A stretch of 64,000 nucleotides of DNA, taken from the NCBI GenBank assembly GCA_029945375.1, contig CM057059.1, positions 496,001-560,000 on the forward strand. The letters are read 5' to 3'. Below the pieces are notes generated by a model, which saw only the letters and a program-made list of their open reading frames with translations, was not told where the DNA came from and made no database searches. The translations under genes were made by a program, and so were the position numbers. Numbering within the stretch: the first letter of the stretch is position 1; every line of letters begins with the position of its first letter. Of this stretch, positions 37,155-48,088 are shown piece after piece. Source of the stretch: Agaricus subrufescens. Lineage: Eukaryota; Basidiomycota; Agaricomycetes; Agaricales; Agaricaceae.

Positions 37155-38650
37155 GTTTACGGGAGAAGTGTGACGTTGTGTGACACAGGCCTGATGCAGG
37201 ATGCGAACACTCGGCTGACCGGTCTAGCGCAACGCGGACTAAGTATGCGGGGAAGTGAGAATTAAGGGGCTGCCTAGCAGCAAGATAGTCTGCGATTATC
37301 CGAAATGTACCAAGTCAGTGATCATTGAAGCTGACGATTGAGGCTTACTGCCTGCATTCCTAGAGCAGTGCCATTGAAGATGTCGCCTAATTGTTTAAAT
37401 AATACTAATTGTTTAAATAATACTAACTGACGTCCTCATATCAGTGCCCGCGAGGATATGGGGGATGTCTATAGACAGTTCAGGTCCAGATCCATTGGCA
37501 GCCCAGTGTATTCTATACTAGGTACCTAACACCTCATATGACTCAACCAGTTAAGTTATAGAGTGGCATGGCACAAATTTCTTTGTCTCCACGAGTCCAC
37601 AGATATTTTCCCCCCGATTCATCAGGTAAATTTCTGGTTGCAGGACCTAGGTCTGGTTCAAGGCTGGCCCTTCTTACAGTATACAAGAAACCGGAACCAC
37701 ACTGGCAAATCAAACACGGGTGGGGTTGCTGCCATTTTGTGGTTGTGATACAATACTTTGCGTCAAAGGGGCTTTTAATCGAAGCTCCAAGCATGAAAGT
37801 TCACATCTTCCAGCAGGTTTAGGCTCATCGCTCATCAGAAAATCCCAGGCGGTCTGGTTATTTTTGAAGAAACCTTATTCATTATACATTAGAACTCCGC
37901 CAATGGGCCGACTCACTCTTGTGTTCTCTTTCGACCGCAAGGGGTCCTCTCTTAGAAAGAAGCCACGACATTATCCTGACGCAACTGTGAATTCGTACCG
38001 TCTTCGACTCATGCAATTAACTTCTCAAGTTTTCTTCGCCACTCAAATACCCCGTGTCGACTGATAGCTCGAGCGACTAATATCTGTTCTGCGACAGCAA
38101 ATGCTCGTTGGACTTTCGAACAGAGTCAGTGCTGCAGACACCGCGTTTATAATGAGACGAGGAGGATAGGTGGAGACACCTAGCAAACCGGCGAAGACTA
38201 AATGCATGGACCCACGTCAGGAGCACGGTTAGGTGGGTGGTCTGCGGGCGAGAGGCTCAGGGTGCAGGTGCCAAGACGATGACAGCACACTTGCGGGTCA
38301 TGGATAATCACTTTCAACCGTAGCTTGGACATCTAACGCTTTGATGCCTATCACAACCCGGTCAATGCGCTGCGCAAGTTCTAACACGTGAAGATCTGTC
38401 CCGCAATTCAGGTCTACGCTTTGTAGGCGCCACAGGATCATCAATCCATCAATCCATGCTGTTATCAAGAATTCAGTTTTTGACGAACAAAGAGTCAGTC
38501 CGTTAGCCACCGTGCACCGAGTGGCACATAAAGCTTAAGTGGCTACATACCTTCTTGACGCCTGGACATCTAGAGGCATGCCTTTTAAACCTCCCCGGTC
38601 GTCTTCCAATCGACAGGCTGGTTTCTAACCTTCCCTCATTGTATTATGAG
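37155..38650. other. Divergent intergenic region DIS3/orphan gene
   Basis: This 1.5 kb gap holds no gene I can support. Frames at 37543-37794 (-) and 37720-38064 (+) overlap each other antisense, have ordinary composition and match no family I know. A short tandem repeat lies at 37388-37423, about 235 bases upstream of the DIS3 start. Confidence 0.5.
37388..37423. repeat. 18-bp direct repeat, two copies
   Basis: Two head-to-tail copies of an 18-bp AT-rich unit (TAATTGTTTAAATAATAC) lie directly next to each other, and a third partial start (TAA) follows. Each unit contains the near-palindrome GTTTAAAT. The position, upstream of the DIS3 start, would allow a regulatory role, but simple slippage duplication is enough to explain it. 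Confidence 0.8.
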
Positions 38651-39734
38651 ATGGAGCGCTCAAAATTAAAACTGAGCAAGTTCGTTCGTCGGTATGTACA
38701 GCTTATATCATCCATGAATCTATTAACTGATGAGTCTCCTTAGGGTCATCCGCCCGCTTACAGGCTCTGAACCCAGAGATTCGGGCCACACAAGTCCCGT
38801 CAAGTCCAGAGCTAAGAATTGGGCGTCGAAGTCCTTGCGGATCTTGACTGGCGCTTTCTTGGCCTCTAACATGGTGAAAGATGACGACGCATCATCATTC
38901 ATGAGCCCTATGCCCGACGAATTGTATTCTCCTCCTTCAGGAGATCAATGTTCGCTGTCTATTATCAGTTCAAAGGATACATCCGACTCGAGTGGCGACA
39001 AATTCGACAGTGTTAGGCTGTCATTCATACATTGCGCCGATATCATCGACAAATTCCCTTCCACACCGATTGTATCAATATCACAGATCTCGCATTCACG
39101 ACATTCTCAGCTGAGCCGGCCTCTAATGTTTACTGCACTACCTCGTGAACTTTCTAACGAGGTCGGTCAAGTTTACGGGATGTATCACTCTCGAGACGAC
39201 ACTTCATGTCGTGCTTTAGAAGGAATAGTCAAGCGGAACTCTATGTCTTTCCCTCTCTCTCCCAATCTTATGCCTTCACTATGCTCTCCTCCCTCCGAAT
39301 CTTTTGATATGCTTACCGGGGCCTCTTTTTGGCGCCCCGATAATCCACCGAACTATCACGAGCCGGACCTGGATGGATCACCTCCAGACACCTTCTATTC
39401 CTTTTCAATCGGCCTCCCGTCAACCCAATATTCTCAACAGTCTTTAGGCTCGCCGCTTGTTCTCTCACACGGTTTCACTACACCTTCACGTCCAGACACG
39501 CCTTTGTCTAGTCAACTTCCACTAACTCAGTTGGCAGCAGGACCCTCACTCCAAGACTTGAGGGAACTAAAGCCGTCATTGTTTTCTTCTCCACCTTCGC
39601 CTTCTTCATTTACATCTCGTGTTCCTGGATTAGAACACAGAGCACCCGGATCGCTACGGCGCAGGCTTAATCCCATCTACGGTTCTGCGAATCCTGATGG
39701 AGGACATGTACCTTATGGAACAATACAGTTCTAA
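38651..39734 (+). CDS. Orphan Ser/Pro-rich protein, function unknown
   Basis: I do not recognise this gene. Two exons, 38651-38691 and 38744-39734 (GT-AG), join to 343 aa. The N-terminus is basic (MERSKLKLSKFVRRVIRPL). The rest is dominated by Ser, Pro and Leu with repeated SP, TP and PS dipeptides, consistent with a disordered phosphoprotein. The C-terminus ends HVPYGTIQF. There is no signal peptide, membrane segment or catalytic motif. Splicing of the short first exon onto the long frame keeps it open throughout. If exon 1 is wrong, the long frame could begin at Met 38730. Confidence 0.6.
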
Positions 39735-40150
39735 AAAAAAAGCTTGTAAATCTTCGACAATTCTATGTTTATATTAAGTACTCATCTACACACACACACA
39801 CTCGTTACAAAAATACACTTACTTATTTATTCGTCCGAGGACCGACGGCCCGACGCTGGATAGGATGGATGACACCCACGTGAACTCTGCGGTGATTGAA
39901 GTCGCTTGTTTTCAAGGATGCACGCTATCGTATCCTGACCATGTCTGTATAACTTTAGCGCAACTAAATTTTAGAAACCGAGAGTGCTTCCTATTCATAT
40001 CCCAGAAGTTAATAATTCTCTCTAGAACAAGTTTTAAGCACCGAATTTGAGCCACCGAGTTTCCGATGAAATCCCATGTCCATTTGAGCGGGCCGGGAAG
40101 ACAATATTTAAGTGAGGTGGGGTTTCGTTACACAACAACTCCAATAACAA
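39735..40150 (+). promoter_or_regulatory. Upstream region of endopolygalacturonase, TATA-like box
   Basis: This 416-base gap precedes the polygalacturonase. A TATTTAA element at 40105-40111 lies 40 nt before the ATG, a usual distance for a TATA box in fungal secreted-enzyme genes. A 14-nt (AC)7 run is at 39788-39801, in the 3' region of the preceding gene. No carbon-source regulatory site is clear enough to call. Confidence 0.5.
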
Positions 40151-42186
40151 ATGCTACTGAAGTTACTTAGTCTTCTGTTGCTAGCCACCGCGAGCTATGC
40201 AGGCAGCGACTGTACCGGAACCATTAACTCGATGAGTGGTAGGTGCCGATCCTTTTCTTGTCGCGGCTGCAACCTAATATTCCCATGACTTCTGTAGATG
40301 TTGCGGCCGCCGTCAAGTGCACCACGGTCGTATTGAATAGCTTCACGGTTCCAGCTGGGCAAACTCTCAACCTAGACCTTCTGACCGGCACAACTGTTAA
40401 CATGAGTAAGCACTCAGCTAACCGACGAATGAGAGGTTCGGCTGATTCGTGACTTGCAGACGGTAATATCAACTTCGGAAACCAAACCTGGGTTGGACCA
40501 CTTTTCCAAGTGAGGTAAGTCACTGTAGTCCATCACTTTTTCAGCCCTATGAACATCATCTATCATAACTTCCAGTGGAACCTCTATTACATGTAAGCTT
40601 GGTAAATTGAAAATTGCGCTCGTGGAGCCTCATGCGACATTGTCTAGTTAATGGAAATGGACACACATTCGATGGAGGAGGTCCTTTCTACTGGGTAAGT
40701 CTTGGATTGACACTGCCGATAAGGTTTCTGGGCATTCTGACCTGGATGCAAGGACGGTCTTGGTGGTGGAGGTGGTGTTACCAAGCCCGCACCAATGATG
40801 AAGTACGTATGTCCTCTGCAGCTTGCTCAGACTCCATGTTAACGGCTCATAGGATCAGGATATCTGGCACATTCTCTGTATGTCTCCGCAAGGTTCGAGA
40901 TGAAACGGTTTTATCCTGACATTTTATTCGCCATTCAAGAATGTGAGGGTCCTCAATTCCCCAGCTAGGACTTATTCCGTTTCCAATCCTGCCCCTCTTA
41001 CCATGACTGGGCTGACTATTGATAACTGTGCGAAACCCTCAAACTCAAAAAGATTTTCCATTCTGACGACATGTTCACTAGCTCTCGGAGATCAACCAAA
41101 CTCAAAAAGTAACGGGGCAGCTGCTGGCCACAATACCGATGGATTTGATGCAAGTACCGAGAATCTGACGATCCAAAACAGGTATATCTCATTTAACGTT
41201 TCCGAATATTCCAATATAGTAATCAATTTTCCATAATCAGTGTTGTAATGAACCAAGTACGTTGTTGGCTTGGCATTCTACCATCTGCTCTCCTAACGGC
41301 GAAACCCGAGGATGACTGTCTTGCCATCAACAGAGGCTCTAATATTGTCTTCCAAGGAAACACCTGCTCAGGAGGACACGGTATCTCCGTGGTATGTAAT
41401 TCCTACAGCGACGGCACTGCAGATTTTCTAGACATCGATCATTGTAGGGATCTATCGACTCCGGTGTGACTGTCAATGGCGTTGTCATCACCGGGAACAA
41501 AATCGTCAACAAGTTACGCTTTTCTAAACCGTTACATAGAGCCGCCATATTGATGTTTCTGCAGTGATCAAGCCTTGCGCATCAAAACCGATGCCACTGC
41601 TACTGGTAGTACGGTAACCAACATCACTTATTCGGTGAGCGATCGAGTCCCAGGGGCAGGCTTAGTAGACTCCGCTAATGAAAAAATTATTTTCAAAGGG
41701 CAATACCGCAACTGGAATGAGGCGGTTCGGTGTGATTATCGACCAGGTCCGGCTCTCCCGTACATCTCTCAGCTAACACTTACACTTGATGATTAGAGTT
41801 ATCCCTCGACCATCGGTACCCCCGGGAACGGTGTTAAGTTATCGGTGAGACTATTTTACACCAGCTGGCTTATTGCATTATTGAGTGCACCATGTTAGGC
41901 TGTGAACTTCGTCTCTCCCGGAACTACTATAAGTGTCAACAGCGGTGCCCAAAGAGTCGCTGTTAACTGCGGCGTCGGCTCTTGCACGGGTAAGTAGAAT
42001 AATTCCGGTCGAGTTATGTTATCCATGTCGATACTTCTAGGTTCCTGGAACTGGTCCAATTTGAAGGTTTCTGGAGGAGTTGCAGGTAAGGAAGAATGGC
42101 TGGTCTTCAATCACTGACCAAATTTTGACATCGGTTCCACAGGCAAAATCACGAACTTTAATGGAATAACAGGGTTTAGCCAGTAA
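40151..42186 (+). CDS. Secreted endopolygalacturonase, GH28
   Basis: This enzyme cleaves the homogalacturonan backbone of pectin outside the cell. Eighteen exons join to 361 aa: 40151-40238, 40298-40405, 40460-40514, 40576-40592, 40648-40694, 40753-40802, 40853-40877, 40940-41027, 41082-41181, 41241-41256, 41311-41391, 41448-41512, 41565-41634, 41699-41746, 41797-41844, 41899-41989, 42041-42085, 42143-42186. A signal peptide ([17 protein letters not shown]) precedes the mature N-terminus [10 protein letters not shown]28 landmarks are all present: NTDGFD, QDDCLAIN, GGHGISV and RIK, i.e. the three catalytic Asp, the His and the substrate-binding Arg-Lys. The length is typical for fungal endo-acting enzymes. 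The gene looks fragmented unless spliced; every junction is GT-AG, so it is not a pseudogene. Confidence 0.95.
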
Positions 42187-42676
42187 GGGGAACGAACAGG
42201 ATTATGAGTACAGTTAACAAGCCTGAGAACGTGGTTATGTAACTAGCATAAAAACTTATCAGAAATTGTACTCGAGATCTATTGGTTATTGCTATCCAGA
42301 GAAAAGAATGTCAAGAATAGTGGTAAAATACGGTGCGGCCCGCCAAGAATGGTTCGATAAATCTCACAAGTGTGTGAACGGTTCTGTGAGGGAGGCAATG
42401 TTCAATGTTTCCGGGCCGCCATAAGCCACTTTGGGATGATGCATCACAGGAGGTCACTACTTGAATCCAACTGGCGAAGGTTCCGTAAAAATAGAAATGG
42501 AGATGTGGAATTATTAACTTCGTCGAATTGGCCTAGACCCGCGGAATTCCGGTCCAAATGAAGTCAAGTCGCAATGTTGTTTTTCAAAGCATGCAGAAAG
42601 TCATCTACTGAAGGTCGATGTAAGAAAAGATGTAGTTCAAAATAAATAGAAAGCATACGCTGTCAGCCTTAGCAGC
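42187..42676. other. Convergent 3' region between polygalacturonase and F-box gene
   Basis: This 490-base gap lies between two facing stop codons. The only frame of note, 42370-42561 (+), is short and unlike any known protein. I see nothing else. Confidence 0.55.
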
Positions 42677-43999
42677 TCACAGCGACGTTGTTTCCCTCTT
42701 CAAAAAATCAAGTACTTTATGAGTTTGTGAAGTACCCTCTAGTCTCACATTTGGTACACTCTTCAGCAGCCCTGCTGATTTTATAAACCAATAAGACCAT
42801 GCTTCAATCTTGTGGGAACTCTTCCCAAGATCCACAAGGGATAGCGTAAAAGTGTCGAAGCCACCATAATGTCTAAATTTATCAAAAGTGGCGCTTAGCA
42901 ACCTCTCCATGACTGTCGCAGCGATACCCATTCGATATTCGTAGCAGTCTTCATACAGCAGCTTGATATTGAGCTTGGTTACTTCTTTATCGAAGACCCG
43001 TAAACGCAGGCGGGTTGAGCCGATTTTGAGAAGAAGAGATCGAGTTGTGGATGGACGATCACGGAGTGGTGATACGTAACTCTGAGAATAGAAGTGACTA
43101 GACTTTAAGAAGGTGATAAGTGCGTCGATAGTAGGGCCCATATTTGCGTCATGAGTCATAAACGACAGGGTGCAAGACTCGGGGATCAGGAGAGTGCGGA
43201 AAATGAAACCACAGGCGCAATGATGGCCGCGCAATTCCAACTTTTCGAGATTCAACAAATTGATAGGCGGAGGGAGAGGGAGTAAGATTTCGGGTTCAAA
43301 ACCCACGAAGTCACTACGAGACTCATCCGTTTTGATGCAGTGCCTAAGCCGTAGTTCGTGAAGAAGGGGAAGACGTCGAATGATAGTCAACCACTGTGAT
43401 GCGACCTTCGTATGCCACGGATGAGTGACGTGCAAGCAAGTCAAGGTAGGAAAATTCAGGTTCAAAGAAAGAGGAATTGAAGGCCCAGTTAACCAAAGTT
43501 GGCGAAGGCTGGGAGTCAGCAGTTGCTTAGAGCCTCTAAATTGACCTGTGTGTGGAAGGATGAGATTAATTTCTTCCAATCCCCCCACTTCCCGAATTGC
43601 ATCCAAAACCTTTACAGCGAGAGCCCCATCCTTCACATGTCCATAGACTCCCCGGATTCTCTGAGAGCGGAACGTAAGTATGATACGTTCTTGTTTCGTT
43701 CTCCGCGGTATGTAGACTTCAAGTGGTAAGTCCCGACTACGTTTCAAGACTTCACTAATCCACCGGCTCCCAGCGCTCAAGTCCACCTCGCACCACATAT
43801 GCGGACAACCGAGAGCAACAACTCGCCAGCGAGAGCAAACTTGAGCTATATACCTTTTCGTGTCGCAACATGCCCAGATAATTTGCGCAAAATCCGCGGT
43901 ACCAGGAGATAGGTAACCTTCAGCGAAAATGCGGTAGAGAAGCTCATTCGGAAGTCGTGAAATAGACTGTTTGTCATTGTGGACCTTGAGGTCAGCCAA
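42677..43999 (-). CDS. F-box protein with leucine-rich C-terminal region
   Basis: This is one of the many agaricomycete F-box proteins thought to present targets to an SCF ubiquitin ligase. It is a single exon of 440 aa. The F-box lies near the N-terminus (ISRLPNELLYRIFAEGYLSP, then CSRWRVVALGCPHMWCEVDL). The remainder has irregular Leu-rich repeats such as PLLHELRLRHC and NLEKLELRGHHC, typical of this family. No target can be inferred. The start at 43999 (MADLKVHNDK) gives the usual short leader before the F-box. Confidence 0.82.
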   Translation of the reverse strand: MADLKVHNDKQSISRLPNELLYRIFAEGYLSPGTADFAQIIWACCDTKRYIAQVCSRWRVVALGCPHMWCEVDLSAGSRWISEVLKRSRDLPLEVYIPRRTKQERIILTFRSQRIRGVYGHVKDGALAVKVLDAIREVGGLEEINLILPHTGQFRGSKQLLTPSLRQLWLTGPSIPLSLNLNFPTLTCLHVTHPWHTKVASQWLTIIRRLPLLHELRLRHCIKTDESRSDFVGFEPEILLPLPPPINLLNLEKLELRGHHCACGFIFRTLLIPESCTLSFMTHDANMGPTIDALITFLKSSHFYSQSYVSPLRDRPSTTRSLLLKIGSTRLRLRVFDKEVTKLNIKLLYEDCYEYRMGIAATVMERLLSATFDKFRHYGGFDTFTLSLVDLGKSSHKIEAWSYWFIKSAGLLKSVPNVRLEGTSQTHKVLDFLKRETTSL

Positions 44000-44604
44000 A
44001 TATTCCAGTGTCTTTTTCCCCTTCTTGTGTATGAGGGGCTACGAGTCGATGTAAGACTTCTGAAATAAGTTGTTACTGTCGACTAACCGTCAATTCACTT
44101 TGTGCAGTAGTTGACTGCTACGTAGTGAGTCACACGAGCCAGGTAATATTGAAAGAGGAGATAGCACATACCAGTGATGATACATCGAATTGTTGGTCGG
44201 CATCCCGCCGAAGGTTCGATAATTGAAGGAAACCAGAGAGCTGGCGCCCCAGCCGTAGCCGGTGAAGAGACGGGGGACCAGAAGTCATGGTCCTAAACCC
44301 AAGAGATAAGCGCATAAATCCCTCCTGGAGAGGCTGAAATCGCTCAGTTTCTGCGAAATAAAAATAAAACACATATCAAGTTGATGTACATACAGACTGT
44401 TGCCAGTCGGTTATGCTTGTGAGAACATTCTGGTCGAATTCCGATCGGAGTGGCCTAAAAAGGTAAGTAAGTTGGGTCGCTGTACCTCATTGATCCATTG
44501 CCTGTGTCAGGAAAAGAACGCGCTCTTGTCGACGTAAGAGTACTCGAAACGAGTATGCATTGTATGAGTACCTGGAATACATATAACGAAACCTTTATTC
44601 AGTT
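44000..44604. other. Intergenic region with one uncertain - strand frame
   Basis: This 605-base gap lies between the F-box start and the TAPT1 stop. An 80-codon frame on the - strand at 44130-44372 (containing QLSGFLQLSNLRRDADQQFD) has a coding-like composition and lies upstream of the F-box gene in the same orientation. It might be a remnant of another Leu-rich gene. I found no splice path joining it to the F-box frame, and it matches no family I know. Confidence 0.35.
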
Positions 44605-47162
44605 CTAATAGATGCGCTTCACCATCGTGAACCTGGTCAAATCCTCTAACTTCACTCTTTCCTTCTTATTCGGCGCTTGACCTGGCCGAATTTCTCCCAT
44701 GTCTGGTAATCGGGGCGCATCATCCTCGTCATCATCGAGATATTTCTTCAGATTCTTGTTATATTTCTGCTGTATCTCAGTATAAAGTTACAGCCAAAGC
44801 ATGGAAAACTTACCCGTTCCTCGTCTCCCTCTCCTATGGGATCGCGGCCAAAATTATTGATAATATCCTTGGCTTCCCTCTCATCCATACCTGCCTGCCT
44901 TCGGGTAGCGTAAGTGAGTAAATTTACGCCAATAATGACTTTGATGACCACGAAACTTTCAAAGAACAATCAGCAGCAGAGCATCGCGTCAACGGCGAGG
45001 ACATACCACAACCAAAACAAAATGCTCATTACGCCCAGCGTTACATACTTGACTATTTCGGCACTCTGGAGCGATAACGAGAGAGAGTTGAGATCGAAAT
45101 TTTGGATTGACGACAGATCCCAGAAAGGAAATGATAGAGGTTCAAGGTCGGAAAACAAAAGACTTATAGATTGAGATCCTAGAAGGATAACCATGACAGC
45201 CAGAGGTAATGAAGCAAACCCAAGCCGACGAGCCACTAGAGGGGCCTGGTCAACATAGGAGTGCTGTATCCAGAGTCAGTTTGGAGTCTGATGGTCGGAT
45301 ATCCGAATTTAATCACCTTCCTGGCGCCTTTTCTACTAACGGCACTGGCACTAGCTAGATCAAGACACAAGACATCTGTGTAACGCTCATAAACTGAAGG
45401 TCGAATATGGTTAAACTTGGTGATAAAGGCGTGCTTCAACCAGTCGACGAGCATTTCGGAACACAACACGGTAAGCACGGGCTGCGTATATCAGTGAAGA
45501 ACTATACTGGTCAGGGGCGTTCAAATACTCACATAAGATATAGTCCACAACACATTATTTCCCCTAAACCAGCCGAAACTCTTTGGTAGAACATAGCCTC
45601 CGGAAAAGTCGAAATCAGAGCCACTGAGCTCTATCAAATTCCTGAAAGCTACTACCGAGAGCATCAAAGCCAGATTAAACCGCTCAACGATATCTGAAGA
45701 AAAGTACTTTGAACATAAATTTAAGATAAAAGGCTCATTCCTACCTGCACAAGTAATTTGGAAGAGAGTATCTTTTTCAAACTTCTTGAAAACACTGCCC
45801 TTGATCTCGACGAATTGATTGGATACAAGAAGCGTCAACAAGGCGTGTTCATACGAGTTGATGGCTACGTTAAGAGAGATCAATTGATACACCATGACTA
45901 GGGTGTGAGCAACTGGATCGAGTCAGTAAGTGGATTGATAACGAAAGGTCTCAACATACCAATATATGCAAGTGCGAGAAAGAAGTATAGGAAGGGGGTG
46001 AATGTACTCGCGGTGACTGGCATTTTATGAGAAAGCGGTTCGAGTGTTGAGCGCGAGAATAAACAATCAATGATATCCTGGCCTATGGAGGAACAGAGTC
46101 TATCCCCAATCTCAGGATTCGATCAGTCAGGGTCGGACGAATATGCAATCCAAACTCACCTCGAGTGCGTTAAATATAACATACAACTTAATAGTATCTT
46201 GGCCACGAATTTTGTGATAGATTTTGCTTGCGTCCGTCATTGGTACCAGTAAAACTACCGCAACAATCAGCAGTAGTGCTCTGATGAGGTCCGCTTTTTG
46301 AGACGGTGGAAGGGTAGATGTAGATCTCCGGAATAGATTGATGATAAGACGGATAAAGGCAAGGGTGAAACGGATGGGAAGGACGGTGAACGTGTACAGA
46401 AAACTATCCAAACACAGAAAGAAACCAAAACCAATAATCTAAGTATCACGATGAGGAAAGAGTAGTAATCTAATCAGTTCGTTGAAGTCGACATACCTTT
46501 TCCATAGCCACAGGTATGTTTAGGAAATTGCTGACACGTTCCCACTTTAACTCTTGGTGTGAATCAAAATCCGTCGCCAGAAGTTCTTCCCTGAGGTAGT
46601 CCCATATTGAGAACAATGGGGGCCCATAAGTTTTACTATCTTCTCTGGTGTGTCGGCGCCGCGAGGGGACCGGGTCCAATATCGGCACCTGGGTGTTCAC
46701 CGGTAACGGCATGTTCAGCGAAGGAGGGTTACCATTGCCTTCGAATGTCTCCATGTGGGGTGTCGCAGGTAATGAAGCATACGCCGTTGGCGGAGTGCGA
46801 CGCCTGTCTTGAAAACCCAAGTCGGCAGAGCGATCGCCATTGGTTAAGCCGTTCGGTTTTGGCCTTTCGACTTGTTCTCTCTGTACCCAATCTGTGTCTA
46901 CTTCCACATCTGACCCGTCCGTAAAGTATGCTCTGTCACCGGTGGATGTAGGGCGCCGTTCTGGCAGGGAGAAATCGCGCTTTGACGAACCGGGGGTTTT
47001 GTTTGGCTTGGTGAGCGGGGGTGTCGGAAAAGTTTGGAGAGTAAGTTTGTCCAAAGCTCCGGCCTGGCCTTTATTGGTTAGATCTGCGAAGACGTCCTGA
47101 CTGCCAGAGGAGAATCGTCGATGGATTTTCTTGAGTTTCGTCGACGGAGGTAATGTCGTCAT
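44605..47162 (-). CDS. TAPT1: TAPT1/Emp65 family multipass membrane protein
   Basis: This is the fungal member of the TAPT1 (DUF747) family; the yeast homologue Emp65 is an ER membrane protein acting with Slp1 in protein quality control. Nine exons join to 717 aa: 47162-46497, 46438-46160, 46110-45960, 45912-45745, 45693-45533, 45481-45317, 45263-45007, 44955-44814, 44769-44605. The first ~200 residues are polar and Pro-rich. The family core follows, with FSIWDYLREELLATDFDSHQ, DASKIYHKIRGQDTIKLYVI, DRLCSSIGQDIIDCLFSR and SNQFVEIKGSVFKKFEKD, and several hydrophobic membrane spans. The tail is charged and ends TMVKRIY. All junctions are GT-AG and the frame is intact. Confidence 0.93.
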
Positions 47163-47368
47163 GGGTGTTGGCAGACGGTGGACCTGAATAACATTGTCAC
47201 ATCAATACAAACAACCTCTTACGGGCTGCCAGCACGCAAATCACTGATCATCAACACTGGTTCTTGTAAGTCTCATGCCTATTCATTATTGTATACAAAA
47301 TCGTAATTCACATATTAACGTCCAGATATACCAACGTCCTACTCAAATGAAGTAAATACGTACAGCCC

Positions 47369-48088
47369 TCAATACGTATCTCTCCGCTTCCTGTATCGTC
47401 CAAACACGCCGCAAGCAGATGTGCAGAAGCCAAGTAATAGGGCAACCAGGGCACCAAGGGTAAGCCAGTTGGCATTACCGTACTGTGCCAGCTGGCCATC
47501 GTCGCGGAAGCGTTGGCGGGCGATGCCGAAGAGGACTAAATCAAAGACTAGTACAATAAGCGTTACAAGTGCTGCAAACCCAGAGACGAGGGCCATGAAC
47601 ACAGTCCCAATGCGCGACTGGGAAAGGCCAAGAAGGAATGCCAATGCTGCTAGGCCGGCGACTATATGGGGGAACAACTTAGATATGATGACCATCACCG
47701 CAAGATTCCTCACTCACCTATCGGATGCAGAATCAGTGCCTTGGTGAGATTGTGTAGGGCTGCTGTATTCAACCGATCATCGCTAATGAACCGTTAGAAA
47801 GATGGTCTCTCAGTTGTCAGAAGACTACAACTTACCTGAATAAATAACCTATCGAACGCTGAGAACCGGTGAATCCGAAGACACCGTAGTGAGTCTGATG
47901 ATTTTCTGGTCCAACATTCAAAAACGATATCGCTTCCCATGTGGGAGCAGATACGCAAACCTGAAAGCCGTGCCGGTGCGTATTAAGATCAGGGGGCTAA
48001 TTTTGGATGATGCAGGACAACTCACAAATACAAGCAGAACCATCGCTGCAAAGCAAAGGAACGTTCCTGGTAAAGCGGGTGATGCCAT
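47369..48088 (-). CDS. SUR7/PalI-family tetraspan membrane protein
   Basis: This gene encodes a small four-span plasma-membrane protein of the SUR7/PalI (Rim9) type; relatives sit in eisosomes or assist pH sensing. Exons are 48088-48026, 47960-47836, 47782-47718 and 47661-47369, joining to 181 aa. The first membrane span starts immediately (PGTFLCFAAMVLLVFVCVSA). An extracellular loop follows, with the family's Trp (PTWEAISFLN) and a Gly-rich segment (THYGVFGFTGSQRSIGYLF). Three more spans follow, then a short basic tail (RYRKRRDTY). It lies 206 bases downstream of the TAPT1 start, in the same orientation. Which of the SUR7 or PalI branches it belongs to cannot be told by eye. Confidence 0.85.

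Noticed and set aside
40151..42186. Polygalacturonase looked like a broken pseudogene with many short frames
   Set aside because: Eighteen exons with GT-AG borders restore a continuous 361-residue protein with all catalytic residues.
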